NCBI GenBank assembly: GCA_036362985.1
Contig: JAYGXS010000005.1
Coordinates: forward strand, 3,440,267-3,504,266
Length of the DNA: 64,000 bases
Direction of reading: 5' to 3'
DNA from: Ligula intestinalis
Lineage: Eukaryota; Platyhelminthes; Cestoda; Diphyllobothriidea; Diphyllobothriidae
The position numbers and the translations under genes are program-made. Positions 22,401-34,530 of this stretch are shown piece by piece (the first letter of the stretch is position 1; the number at the start of each line of letters is the position of its first letter). Below the pieces are notes generated by a model. It saw only the letters and a list, made by a program, of their open reading frames with translations, was not told the origin of the DNA and did no database searches.

Positions 22401-24250
22401 TGAAAGAAATCAGCACCGGCACGAGCAAGATGAATGAATATTTTAAATTAGAAAAACAAATTTAAATTCCCTGGTGACCAGCTGGTGACCCAATCCGCGG
22501 TGCCTAAGAACCATCCTAATTGTGGCGACCAGTTTGTATTCATACGGCAGGCTCCTCCTTTAGGTAATCCGTATGTTGAGGCCTTCGTGGTAAGGATTGC
22601 GGTTTTCCCCATAGCTAAGATACACACACGGGCCGCTCTTTGTCTGGCAATTGGATGTTTAAGACAGGACGTTAAACTTGAAAACATTTGACGATGCTAC
22701 CAGTCCTCATTGAAAATGGAAGACTTTTAAACAACGCTGGATTTTTTATTTGTTCGCTGGTGAACAGATTCCAATCTTGAGCTGCGAAACCATGATGAGA
22801 AAAGCAGTAAATGGAAAACGAAGACTTTGCCTACCAGGACGATAAAAATGCAAATAATAGTAGGTTTTATACTACTCATTTGAATGCCATGTTTCACTCA
22901 CAATTAAACGTACAAATGATGTTTCAAATACATTTTCATGATGCAATGCATCCATGAACAACTAAAAAAGATAAAGCTAAGAAAAGAAAATTGACTGTTT
23001 GCATTAGTGTTCAACAGAAAGAGTCCCACGTGCAGTAAAGGAGCACATATATGCAGCTCCTTTGACGACCAAGTAAAAGCAACCATAAATCTAATTTTTA
23101 TCAGACGCTGGATTCAAAACACATCTATAGAAAGCGATTTTAACTATCAACGCGTCCAAAGCCTTCAAATGATGTGGTGGACCATTTTTATAATCGGAAA
23201 CCCGAAAGAACAAGCTATCTTACCGCTAGATGTTTGACCTTTTCTGCGTTATTCTATCTTAAAGAGAAATCTGTTAGCTAAGCCAGTAATGTGCGTGCAT
23301 ATAATTCTCTCGATAGACAATACATCTACAGTATGGCGGGTGCTGCAAGCAAAAACGCCGCGATTTGCGAAACACAGGTTTTGACTCACAAAACAACATT
23401 GACTAATACTGCAATACTCGCAATACTGATTACTGTGCAATCGTATCTCAATTCTTTTCAGTTGCGCCAGGATGCCAATTCGTTAATGAGCTTAGATCTG
23501 ACTACTAAAGAAAATGCAGATCTTGAAAAAAATGGCTACTTACATGGTATGCATTTTTATTACGGATTTTGATTATCTTCATCAATTCACACCTATTTTA
23601 TAGAAAACTTGGCCGAAAATACTCTTTTTATTCGATCCGTCAATTTAGTAACGCTGCCTTTAATGCATAAAGCATGATCCGCATCTATCGCAAAATGTAA
23701 TGAGACATTTAAGACCTTTTTCTTAAACCGTAGGCAAAATATTTATTTCCCTAAACAGAATTTATATAACATGCTCTTTACAGCACTTGAATTCAGGCGT
23801 ATCAGTCTTTAAACTTCAACATTATTCAGTAATTTAAAAACTTTTTAAAACCAAAATAAACCCTTTCTATAGATATAAAATTTATAGAAAACGTAAGTTG
23901 CTACTAACAAAGGAGAAAAAAGTGTCTTTTCGTTCATGTAACCTACACAATTTATTTGAATTTACACAGGCAGTCAACATCAATGATACAAATTCATACT
24001 ATAAAAGTAGCCATTTCCTTCAAAATCTGCATCTCATAAACAATTGGAAAGAAGTTCATTAAAAAGCTGACATTCTAATGCGATTGAAAAGGCGTGGGCT
24101 TAGACTACAGGATAATCAGTATTACAAACCTACATATTGATTGTTTGCAAGTGATTACCAGTTTTTCGTAAATCGCAGCATTTCGCTTGCGGAACTCGCC
24201 ATACTGCAGTAAAGGGTAAAGACTTAAACGAAGGAGCTTAATAGTATGGC
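19443..24250. other. Upstream of SLC13 exon 1: no gene recognised
   Basis: A/T-rich intergenic DNA. Short frames near 20.5-20.9, 21.8-22.05 and 22.45-22.69 kb show no known domain. The promoter and any 5' noncoding exon of the transporter should lie here, but I see no signal that fixes them. Confidence 0.55.
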
Positions 24251-25844
24251 ATTGTTTGCCCACTGTGACTTACGCCTGTTACGAAACCGTTCTCCGTCCT
24301 GCACATTGTGCAAGTGAAGACATCACTGCCCGTGAGTCTGTGAGGACCCTCAGGTCTGTGAACTCAAAGTCCAAATAAACAATTTTCACTTGAGAAAACC
24401 ACAACTTGACGTCATTTGTTTGCGGGTGCCAACTAGCTGGGTAGCTCCCAACTGCCCCCTTGGGTGAAGAGGAAGCTATGTTGCATTCGGGGCGGGAGTG
24501 AATCAACAGACAATTGAGACGTCTGGCACTTCGCTTTGAGTAAAGTGTTCATGCTTAAGTGGTGCGCATTGTCTCGTCATAGTAAATACAAAATCCCGGC
24601 GTATACCTGGACGGTGATCAGAGATCAGGTTTCACTGACCAGGGACTTCGACATCAGATCCAAAAAATGTGCGTCACGTAAGGTTGTACAAACAATAGTA
24701 GAGGGGGGAGGGCGTTAATTGCTTGATCAGGTAGAGGAAACGGGGGGGGGCACAATCTGTCCCCACATTAGTCTAAAGAATTGGGATGTTAAGATTGGTT
24801 GATTGAATTTCATACGGAATATGCAGGATTCTCGTTGATGAGCGTTCATTTGACCGCTAACAGAACTCACCTGGTCCGATCTACTTTGGGTTTTGAGGGA
24901 GGCCCTGACAACCCTAGCAGGTGGCGGTATAAGCAGATAGTATTGCCGGTCTCAGACGGGGCAGCACTTGGGTCTGGTACGACTGCGTGACGACGGCTAA
25001 TAAGCGGAAAATGGCCATTTTAGTCTCCCTTGACTTTGCCGACGTGGTCCACGGGTTTGGGCATTTAATTCTGATCAAAATGGTTGTGATATCAAGGCTC
25101 GAGTGGGACGCAACTTAGGTCTGGGTTTAACAAGCTGAAGACGGCCCATAAGTCAGAAATGGTCATTCGAGTCTCGCATGTTTTTGCCGGCAGTACTATT
25201 TGTCTATGCTAGAGTCTCCTAAGGCATTGAATCATAGGGTGCTCTAAGATGTGCCCCGGGGCACCTATGCCCTCACCTTCCCAGACCGAACAGACTTCGA
25301 ATTTAGCGCAACGCCACCGTTACTACAGGGAGGACTTATTCTCCATGCGAGGAATACTAAAATGACGGAGTCAGGAGACAGGACTGGCCCTATCGGACGC
25401 CGCATTTCAGCATTTATACACGGTCAGACTGTAATTGCACACCGTTTTCGAAAGTGTTGACCATTTTTTGGTGGTTGGAGAAACCAATGGACACGGAACA
25501 TAAGAAAAGGTTGGTAACAGAACTTGAATATCTGATAAACATACGACTGAGATCGTCCACAATTCAAGGGAGGTCTAAACGGTCGATGTAGAAAGAAAAT
25601 GGGAAACCTTTAGCCAAAGTAAGAGCGCAGGGGAGCGAGGGGGGCTAGAATCCCGCCTTTTGATGAATAGAGAGTTATTCATCTTCTGATATGCACTTTG
25701 GAAAACCTTAAATTGGTAGGTTCAATTCCTCGGACAGCTCAGCACATACTTTGCATGCAATTCCTATGTGTGCATTATTAGGCAACGGTGGGGGTATGCA
25801 TACTTCCTTAGCCAGTATGAATGCCAGGACTGTGTACAACAGCC

Positions 25845-25920
25845 TCGGTGGGATTCAAACCCACACCAAGAATGGAAGGTCTTAGTAAAATCAACGATCG
25901 AACCAACTGAACTGAAAACA
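25845..25920 (-). repeat. tRNA-derived SINE head in the spacer of the large inverted repeat
   Basis: Minus strand: A-box-like CAGTTCAGTTGGTTCGATCG (25914-25895) and B box GGGTTTGAATCCCA (25862-25849). Followed downstream by no clear tail. Confidence 0.5.
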
Positions 25921-26852
25921 AGGGCGTTACGGGTGATGGCTCACCACGAACACACCACAAGGTATGTGCAGTCAAAATAAGCAAATTCGGCGAAATTTCT
26001 TCTCATTGACCTTAGTATGGCAAGCAAAGTTAACTTAATAACATTAAAAAAACAACTCTCAATCAATTAAATATGTTCAAATAACAAAAATCACAATCAG
26101 TTAGATTTTTACATGCCGTTATAATAGTAAACAACGCCCGTAACTATTAAATCAAAGACTAAACCAGGTCTTCTGAAACACTTATAATAGTTTTCTCTTT
26201 ATTATTAAAACTAAGGGCTTATATAACCTACACGTGCCAATAACTTTCGTTTCTGTGATCAGTGCAGGACATTTTTGGCACAGAAATTTACTTAAAACAC
26301 GCCCACGGGCCGGCGAAAAAGGTTACATTTCAGTACATTTTATGGCTATCACGTGCAGTTCCGAGGGTGTGAGCGCAGTTAAGTGAAGTGCAGCTGTAGA
26401 CAAGCACGCATACACTTCCGGATCGCCTAAGCAATCGGTGGACCAGCAGAGGAACACTGCCGGCAAAGACTTTAGTGGCCGTTTCTGGCTTATAAACAGT
26501 CGTCAGCCAGACAAACCCCATTCTGGAGTGGTGGGCCATCGTCAGCTAGTTAAACCCAGACCTAAGTCGCGTCCCACTCGAGCCTTGATATCGCGACCAT
26601 TTTGATCAGAATCAAATGCCCAAACCCGTGGACCACGTCGGCAAAGTCAAGGGAGACTAAAATGGCCATTTTCCGCTTATTAGCCGTCGTCACGCAGTCG
26701 TACCAGACCCAAGTGCTGCCCCGTCTGAGACCGGCAATACTATCTGCTTATACCGCCACCTGCTAGGGTTGTCAGGGCCTCTCTCAAAACCCAAAGTAGA
26801 TCGGACCAGGTGAGTTCTGTTAGCGGTCAAATGAACGCTCATCAACGAGAAT

Positions 26853-27006
26853 CCTGCATATTCCATATGACATTCAATCAACCCATCTTAAAAACCCAAT
26901 TCTTTAGTCTAATGTGTAGGCAGATTTTGCCTGCATATTCCGTATGACATTCAATCATTCCATCTTAAAAACCCAATTCTTTAGTCTAATGTGTAGGCAG
27001 ATTTTG
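26853..27006. repeat. 77-bp tandem duplication in the right arm
   Basis: 26853-26929 and 26930-27006 are adjacent, nearly identical copies beginning CCTGCATATTCC / CCTGCATATTCC(G). The left arm of the large inverted repeat has this segment once, so the duplication arose after the arms separated. It ends at a run of about 14 C. Confidence 0.85.
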
Positions 27007-27534
27007 CCCCCCCCCCCCGTTTCCTCTACCTGATCAAGCAATTAACGCCCTCCCCCATTTAATATTGTTTGTACATCCTTACGTGATGGTTCGCACATGT
27101 TTTGGGTCTCATGTCGAAGTCCCTGGTCAGGTAAACGTGATCTCTGATCACAGACCAGGTATACACCGGGATTTTGTATTTACTATGACGAGACAATGCG
27201 CACCACTTAAACATGAACACTTTACTCAAAGCGAAGTGCAAGATGTCTCAATTTTCTGTTGATTAACTCCCGTCCCGAATGCAGAATAGCTTCCTCTTCA
27301 CCCAAGGGGGCCGTTGGGAGCTACCCAGCTAGTTGGCGCCCGCAAAAAAATGACGTCAAGTTGTGGTTTCCTCAAGTGAAAATTGTTTGTTTGGACTTTG
27401 AGTTCACAGACCTGAGTGTCCTCACAGACTCACGGGTGGTGATGTCTTCACTTGCACAATGTGCAGGACGGAGAACGGTGTCGTAACAAGCGTAAGTCAC
27501 AGTGGGCAAACAATAACAAAGCGAACATGTGGGT

Positions 27535-28012
27535 CCCAGGAAGCAATTGAGAAGAAGAAGACTCGAGTCCTGGGACAATAAGTTTATTCGCCTGACGTTT
27601 CGACATGATTCGCGGATTCATTATCAGAGACATGAGTAGGAAACAGTAGCAGAAACGTGCAATACATGCACAGAAGTTTGCAGTATTTATCGGATACAGT
27701 CATTACTGCAAACATGCAGTGACAACGTTAACTGCATTCTTACGCGTGGATAGTTTGTTGGATGGCACGTAGGCTGTGAACTCTTGAACTTTCATCACGG
27801 GCGTTGCACTCGGGCGTGATGATCGCTCGTCCATCTGGCCCTCCGTTGTTGGCATAGGATGATGTGGTAGCCTGTCTGTTCCCGTTTCTGCCATTGTTTT
27901 CTGTAAATGTCTCTGGTGATGAATCCGCGACGGATGTCAAAACGTCAGGCGAATAAACGTATTGGTCCAGCGATCGAGTCGTCTTCTTCTCAGCAGGTTG
28001 ACTGTCGGAGGA
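27535..28012. repeat. Head-to-head pair of Penelope-type ends (family E)
   Basis: Arms 27535-27640 and 27895-28012 are inverted copies sharing CCTGACGTTT next to TTTATTCG on one side and ATGAATCCGCG on the other. The 250 bp between them is open on the minus strand (27740-28063) but not recognisable. The layout equals that of the family C element at 35.5 kb with most of the body deleted. Confidence 0.6.
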
Positions 28013-28019
28013 GTGTGTG

Positions 28020-28860
28020 TCCAGCCGCATGGAGGCCAGGTCCGAAGGACATGAGCATCGCAACCATCAGAACATCTAACAGCGGTCTATGTGTAAATCA
28101 GCCTTTTAATGTGATTGGCCAGACGGACCGAGGTTGACCTACATGTATGCAAGTGCTAGCAGCCGCCAGAGGCAAGACACTGAACTTCAGCGGTGTTTGC
28201 GCATCTGCGTTTGGTTGCCCCAGCGGCGCGACAGGGGTCACTACAAGTTCTTGGAAACAGATAATGCAAGTTGATGTTGCAGAATTTTGCTCGATTGGGC
28301 CTTTTTGGACAGATTTCTTGAGTTACTAATTCAACTGTTTAACTTGTCTACCAGATTGGTGACAGGATACACTTTCGTGAAGAAAAACACTTAAAAAGGC
28401 GTAATTTCCATAAATTATATTTTACTTTATATAGGCAGGGAAAACCAAAATGACATGCAATCAAAATGCATGCTATTTAAGTAGCGGTCACAAAGAAGCT
28501 TTTTAAAAAGCCGGCATCATGCCGTGACTAAAATGATTCGAGAATAGGCTAAGATATAGTCAGTATTACAACTTTACTCAATCCCGATTAGCGAGTGAGC
28601 ATCAGTCTTTCACAAATTTCATTATGTGGCACAAATTCGGAGCCGTATTGTATTTCATCATGAAACAAACATGCAAGTGATTCTTGTGTATAAAGCTAAA
28701 AGCTGATTAAACGAAGGGTCTCCTAGTTTATCTCAGTAAGCAGATGATCGCTTGAGTCATGCATGTTTTATTCTGCAGCGTTGACATTTAATGCTATTTT
28801 CTGCCTTTGTTACACTACATCGCTTCGTGTCATGTGGCATCGCCAATGATATGAGATAAA
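28020..28860. other. No gene or repeat recognised
   Basis: A/T-rich noncoding sequence between the family E pair and the direct repeats at 28.9 kb. Confidence 0.5.
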
Positions 28861-28869
28861 ATTTTTTGA

Positions 28870-29620
28870 TAACACAACAAGCAGTCTGCCTACCCTGGCC
28901 AACAATCCCAGTGATTCACCGCCACCAGAATAGACATCATCCGCAACTACGCACGTTGACACTGAGAACATGGACCCAACGCCACCAACAGGCTAGAATC
29001 CGCATGCCACGACAAATGAAGGTAGACGAATACAAGTCCTACTATACACTGTCGCTGTTAAGAGACTTTGGAATATGTGGAGAATAAGTTATCATTAATT
29101 TTACTGGGATTGCCACTGTTTCGGCTGTGGCGAGCGTCCGTTTGCGCAGGCCTCTAGAATAGTGTGTCGGAGTCCGGTATATGACATTAAAGGCCTCTCT
29201 TGCGTCAACTTGGTGGTTTGTATCGATCAAGTGTGCGAGAATTGAACTTGAGATCGATCGATTTTCTCCTCTGCCAAGCCAGGCTGGTATATGCTCACGT
29301 ATCCTCTTTTCCAGACGCCGCGTTTTCTGCCTTTAAAGTCATATACCTGACTCCGACACACTATTCTAAAGGCTCGCGCAAACGAGTGCTCGCCACAGCC
29401 GAAGCAGTGGCAATCCGTTTAACAAAGCCCCCTCTCTGCTGTCAAAAGACACTAGCGGCCGCAGTCTGCTTACCTTGGCCTACTACCACAGTATATTCCG
29501 TGTCGCCAGGACATACGCCCCCACCAACTGCGCACGCCGACACTGAGAACATCCCTTCCTACCCCCTCTTCCCTGATTGCCGGACCCAACGCCACCAACA
29601 GGCTTGAACCCGCATGAGTG
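28870..29620. repeat. Direct repeat flanking the fold-back (copies at 28.88 and 29.46 kb)
   Basis: 28876-29020 and 29460-29625 share GCAGTCTGC..TACC..TGGCC, TTGACACTGAGAACAT-like and GGACCCAACGCCACCAACAG in the same orientation. The second copy has an extra 25 bp. It encloses the fold-back at 29.1-29.4 kb. Confidence 0.65.
29105..29425. repeat. Fold-back repeat with about 95-bp arms
   Basis: 29105-29200 and 29330-29425 are inverted copies (GGATTGCCACTG / CAGTGGCAATCC; CACACTATTCTA on one side, TAGAATAGTGTG on the other). A related stretch, starting GGATTGCCACTGCTTCTGCT, is at 5919-5990. Confidence 0.7.
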
Positions 29621-29679
29621 AGACGAGGCAACACCACTAGTGAGGTCTGACGGCAGTCATCACATTAAAGTCTTTGTTT

Positions 29680-30045
29680 AGATGGATTGAGGCCGACCTA
29701 CTAAATTAGGCTTGTCTTCTAACTCGGGAATTTCATTGGGCGGACTGACGTCAAGCCACTGTAGATTGAGGCCAGGACGGGGAAGGCAAGGCGCGCCGTT
29801 TTCGCTTGGCTCCATGGTAACGACATCAGTAGTCGAAGCGCACTTCTTTCCGCTACAGTGGTGTGGCCCAAAGTGATTTGTGGGGGCAGACACCGTATTG
29901 TGGTCTATGTCAGACCGATTGAGGCCGACCAACTTAATGAGGCTTGTCTACTAACGTGGGAATCTCATTGGACGGAGTGAGGGCAAGCCGATCTGGATTG
30001 AGACCAGAACGGGGGGAGGCGAGGTGCACACGTTTGCACCTTGTC
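29680..30045. repeat. Direct repeat, two copies about 230 bp apart
   Basis: 29683-29800 and 29912-30030 share GATTGAGGCCGACC, GGCTTGTCT and GAGGCCAGGACGGGG / GAGACCAGAACGGGG in the same orientation. Noncoding. Confidence 0.65.
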
Positions 30046-30049
30046 CTAG

Positions 30050-31490
30050 AAGCACGATGAGTCAGTTTATGGTGCACATCCACTTGTGGCCGCCCATGGA
30101 ATCCAAGTAGCGCTAGCGGCCAGTACAAGTTAATTGCTAGGGTTCTTATGCAATATGATTGGTGTTCGTCCGGGCAACAATTTCGAATGGGTGACACCGG
30201 AGTAACAGAAAGCCTGACATTTGTGTTGTATAGAAGCGGTTGTGAAAAGGATTAAACGCGTGGGTCGGAAAACATGTAGAGTATATAGAAGTAAACAAAT
30301 AATAGGAATATTTATTTAAATAACCTAATATTGGGCACATGGTAGTTAACATTGGAACTACAATCAATAGATAACCGGAATTTCGTACCATTAGCCGGCG
30401 TTTCGCTCAGGACCGTTTATTCCAGTGATACCATCCCCTAGTTGTCCAGTCATCATAAGCAGTTGAACAAGTCAAGACTCCAGGCCTGTCCCCGATTCAT
30501 TTGAGGCGCAGGCGATAATGACCGTGAGAACTATAATGATTGATACGAGGGCCGTCTCTTGCTCGACTGTCGGAAAAATCCCTTTGATAGCGAGTGAGTG
30601 CGCACGTGTGTAACCTACGTTCAAACAGAGTGCAGCATGCACGCATTTGTTATACGAAAGGGTGAGTGGACGAGATAATTGAATGATAATGATATCCAGG
30701 CTTCCTACAACGCAATAAGTAGCTAATTACGTATATTTAATGACATAGTGTTACACATAAAGATTATTTTCCCTCGTGTAAGCACATCCGAGTCATTAGT
30801 GGGAACGATTTTATCACCGCCGTTAATTTTGGACGTTAAGAGCATTGGATCACTAGCCACACTGTCACCGTAACTGTTGATCGCTCACGCTCTCCCCGCG
30901 TGACTAGTAATTTGGCCCAAGACAAATCTCAGTGAACAGTAAGAATGCAGGATACCATTGTGCAAGTTGTTTGAATACAGGCTTTTGGAACCATTATTCA
31001 AGCAGCTCGCTGCTCACATGATTGCCACCTCTAGTCGGGTATTATCAAATAAGCCACGGTTCATTGTTGTCGCATGGAAGGCCAGGTTTCATGGACTTAA
31101 TTGTTTCGTCTGCAACTATATCTGAATATGAGGACGGCAGATTATCGCGCGAATTTTAAATTGCGAATCTTTGGAAAATGATTCAGTCGGCTGGTGGCTC
31201 ACGTGGTTGCCATTTCCTAGGAGGATTTTAGCCTCGCTAAATTTAAGAATATAGGCAGGTCCCGTCAACAATACTGCAACCTGAAAGTTAGTATCTTTCC
31301 TCCGCTTTCTCCTCCTACGGCAAAACAGACCTGGAATGCGATTTCAATGTCAGCACTTGACGCCGATCACTGATGACGAACATATTTTCCACGGTATGCG
31401 ACAGTGAACGCTGATGCAAACAGAGACCCAATCACCACCACTCTCCCAATATAGTTGTCTCTATACCACGATAAGCCCATTGCCTGCAAG
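30050..31490. other. No gene recognised
   Basis: Only short frames without family resemblance. Ends where the tail of Penelope family A copy 2 begins. Confidence 0.5.
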
Positions 31491-32290
31491 AATGCTTTGA
31501 TAATCATAAAACAAGACTGAAACAGGCGCAGATCAGGATGATACATGCATAGATTGCACGATATTTATATTTCGTAGCGGTCATCCACATGCATGCTATA
31601 ATTTTCAGTTCCTTTATCCACCGCTTGAAGCCTTACTTGGTGCGGTGATTGCTTATGAATTGCCACAGCGTATTGCCCACGTCGGAAGCAGGTTTTATAA
31701 TCGCTTGACAATTGGGCCCGCTGTCGTCAGAGTTGCGCCCAGTCCTTCCCACGTGATGGATTCTCTTGCTCAGGTAATTTCTCAGTACACCGTATGGGAA
31801 CGCCAAGTCATTGCGCTCGTTGATGGACTAGGGGCCTGAGAACCATGACTCGAGCAGCTCGCGGCTCACGCGGTTGTGACCTCTTGCCAGGATTAAGATC
31901 TCGTCAAACTTGAAAATATGGCCTGCTCCCGTCGAGTGAGCTGGAACCTGGGAGTTGCCGTCTTTCTTCCTCACCGCCGCTGCATGCTCGGCCATTCGCG
32001 TCTGGGGTAATCTCCTGGTTTCTCCGACGTAGTTGCTTTGTCCACAACTGCACCCAATCCGGTAAGCGACTCCAGCTGTTTCCTGCCGCGGCAGTGGTTC
32101 TTTCGGTCTCATGACCCAGCGCCTGATGGGTAAATACCGTGCAGTCTGTGCATGCATCCCCTTATCTGCGCATGTCTCAGACTTGTTTACGATGACCTAT
32201 AACTAAGGATTCTCGACAAAACCCAAAACGTCAGGAAAATACAACTGTTGTTCCATTGATTGCACCTTCTTTTTCTGAATAGTGTTGTTG
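31490..32290 (-). mobile_element. Penelope-like fragment, family A copy 2, flanked by inverted tails
   Basis: Minus-strand GIY-YIG body: YRIGCSCGQSNYVGETRRLP (about 32050), AEHAAAVRKKDGNSQVPAHS, GHIFKFDEILILARGHN and RELLESWFSGP ending at 31828, then a degenerate extension to about 31640. The noncoding tail follows to about 31490. A plus-strand copy of the same tail sits at about 32127-32290, so the body is enclosed by inverted ends as in Penelope pseudo-LTR structures. The RT is absent. Confidence 0.8.
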
Positions 32291-33230
32291 GTGTACATCA
32301 GTATGTACTGGAACACTACACAGTTAGATCTAAGATGGTTTTATGTAACAAGTTCTTAAGGAAGCAAACCATCCACATTTCTCTTTTCTTGAATTTTCTG
32401 AATCTGTATCAAACAGTCATGCGTACGTCAAATCAAACTATAACAACTATCAAGGCACTATTGTACTATTTAGCGAAATTATAAAAAAATCAAAATCTAC
32501 AAATCTCAGCAAAGGATACGCAAAGTCAACAGCGAAGAAAGTCGGCCAAATCGCTTAATTCTTTTCAAGGAAACAACACAAATTCAACAGAAATGCCACG
32601 CTGGACGAAACTCCTCTTGAAAAAGCATGTGTGCATGTAACTGAGGGAACATGGCGTGGCTCTGCTATTATATGATTTTGGGAGGCAATTTATGTGGCCT
32701 CATGATGGGTCTGAAACCCCAACGCGAAAAGGGGGGGGGTCGTGAACAAAGGCACTCTGAACCTGTCAGCTGTGGGGAAAGGGGTGGCTGGATGACTACT
32801 TCTCGAAGTATCCGCAACAAGAAGGATGGAGCGATCAGCTGGCTCTTAATCACGAAGTTACTTCTCGGAATTTCGTCTCTGGGAGTTAAAAAACTGCCTC
32901 TGACGTCAGCGGGGACCAACAGCATTGTGGGAAATGGTGATTACTAGCGAGGGAGCCGAACTCCGGGGTGGGCATTCAAGCATTTGCAATCGTTTGAAAA
33001 GGTTTACACGGTAGGGCAGTCAGGATTTGGGGTGTGTGTGGGACATCCGTCGTTAAAGGGAAACAATCATATGTTAGTAAACATGATTTTCACTGGAGAA
33101 GGGATGTGAACATTTTCAGAATTTTTCAGCCGGAAATAACATTTGTTTCCTGTTTTTGGGAGTGGCTTTCAGTCATTCCCTCCTGTCTACCAAGAGACTA
33201 CAATTGGTTCTTCCATGTAACACGTAGCCA
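32290..33230. other. No gene recognised
   Basis: Contains mirrored short frames at 32651-32947 (both strands) with no known domain and a G run at about 32733. No repeat relationship noticed. Confidence 0.5.
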
Positions 33231-33236
33231 ATGGTT

Positions 33237-33305
33237 GAGCGTGTAGCGGTCTTAGCAGTGGGCGTGCCTAGACCACTACAATAATCAGGTCGAAGCCCGG
33301 ACCGG
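33237..33305 (+). repeat. Weak tRNA-derived SINE head
   Basis: GTAGCGGTCTTAGCAGTGGG (about 33243-33262) and GGTCGAAGCCCGG (about 33289-33301) resemble A and B boxes at the right distance. Low confidence. Confidence 0.35.
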
Positions 33306-33359
33306 AGGTTAAAGGCAAGAGTTACTAGAATGAGGGCTTTAATGTGCACATTAAACTGA

Positions 33360-33880
33360 GCTACTGTCTCAAGCAGCAGTGGCCACTGGCGAAGCCAGTG
33401 CTAGCCCTGACTGCGTCTAGCCAGGCCAGAGAGTGTTGACTGTGTTTTGTGCGGGGTGATAGCAGTTGCTTTTCAATGACTGTGAAGCGAGTTCAAATGA
33501 TTTTCTATTGATGTGATGACGGCTACTGTATCATACTGTGAAGCGACTTTAAGTGGTTTGCTATTAGTGTGCTGCAAGTTGCCCGAGGGGGTGTCACCTG
33601 CAAAGGCCCCTTGCTGCGTTGGCCAAATGGGTGGCGTGTGAAGTGACCCTTAGACAGCTGCGCCTACTTGACCACGCGTGTGCATGTGTGTGTGCGCACG
33701 TATGTCTATGAGTGGAGGTCGGTCAAGTGGTCTTCAGGTTACCAAGTTGAACAGGCACTTGCGAAAGCACATGACGTTTGGGCAGCAGGCTTCGGAGAAG
33801 GAAGGGGAAAGAGGCCTTGTGGCTGTCCCCCAGAAGCGCACACAAGTATTTAAAACAATTGGCATGCAAACCTCTCCAAG
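33360..33880. repeat. Dispersed repeat, copy related to 40.66 and 42.0 kb
   Basis: CTGGCGAAGCCAGTGCTAGC with GACTGCGTCTAGCCAGGCC here resembles TTGGCGAAGCCGGGACTAAT with GACTGCGTCCAGCCAGACC at 40673-40722. The end GTGGCTGTCCCCCAGAAG resembles GTTGCCGTCCCCCACAAA at 42055-42072. No protein is recognised. Confidence 0.5.
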
Positions 33881-34530
33881 AACCTAATTGCATATGCAGA
33901 TCAAAAAGTAGTAGAATTTGAGTTCAGTAGCCACGTGGTTTCCCCCATCTAAGCTCCTAGGGAGTTTAAAGACATCAGCCTATTTCCCTCATCTACACTG
34001 ACTGAATGACAGCATTAACTGTTAGAAAATCAGCAGCTTTTCTATTTAAACGGGTCGGTTGCTTAGAAGGAGCGCTCTAAACGTCCACCACTGATTATTT
34101 GCTGCAACCCAGAACTAACGTTGAAACCTTTTACAACAATACCGTATGGAAGTGTAAAGGAGTTAGATAGTGACAGGCTTAGAACCACGCCAGGTAAAGT
34201 AGAAAAGAACTGGAGACCATCACAGTCCACTCAGCTGTGCGGTCTAGACGCATTTTATGCAATGTTTTGAGTATACTATGCCGTTTGCCGCATACTAGGT
34301 TTTCATCTCGGTTGGACTTCGGACCAAGGTCTTAAGTACGTAAATGTCGCCCCATCTGAAGATATCGTACGGCCGATTAACGTACGTAAGACTTGATGAC
34401 GACAACTAAAGAAACGAATTTGGTGAAAGCGCACTTTCTCTCGCTCTCTCCATAGCTACGAAGACCTATGTGCCCTTCAAATAATGGTTGTTATATAGGC
34501 CACATAAGGCAAATGTTAAAAACCAGTTTA

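Larger units (their letters stand above)
24251..27512. repeat. 3.3-kb inverted repeat with arms of about 1 kb
   Basis: The left arm (24251-25200) and right arm (26440-27512) are reverse complements along nearly their full length. The outer ends ATTGTTTGCCCACTGTGACT and its mirror match, and mirrored open frames on opposite strands differ by only a few residues. The spacer of about 1.24 kb holds a tRNA-like SINE head. The right arm carries an extra 77-bp duplication. No transposase is seen, so this is either a fold-back transposon or two copies of a repeat inserted head-to-head. The frames are mirror shadows, not independent genes. Confidence 0.8.

Noticed and set aside
22448..22691. Overlapping frames on both strands of 68-79 codons
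   Set aside because: No family resemblance and no splice context; not reported as a gene.
24279..27486. Pairs of nearly identical 60-75 codon frames on opposite strands
   Set aside because: Mirror images created by the 3.3-kb inverted repeat; no start context, splice sites or family resemblance.
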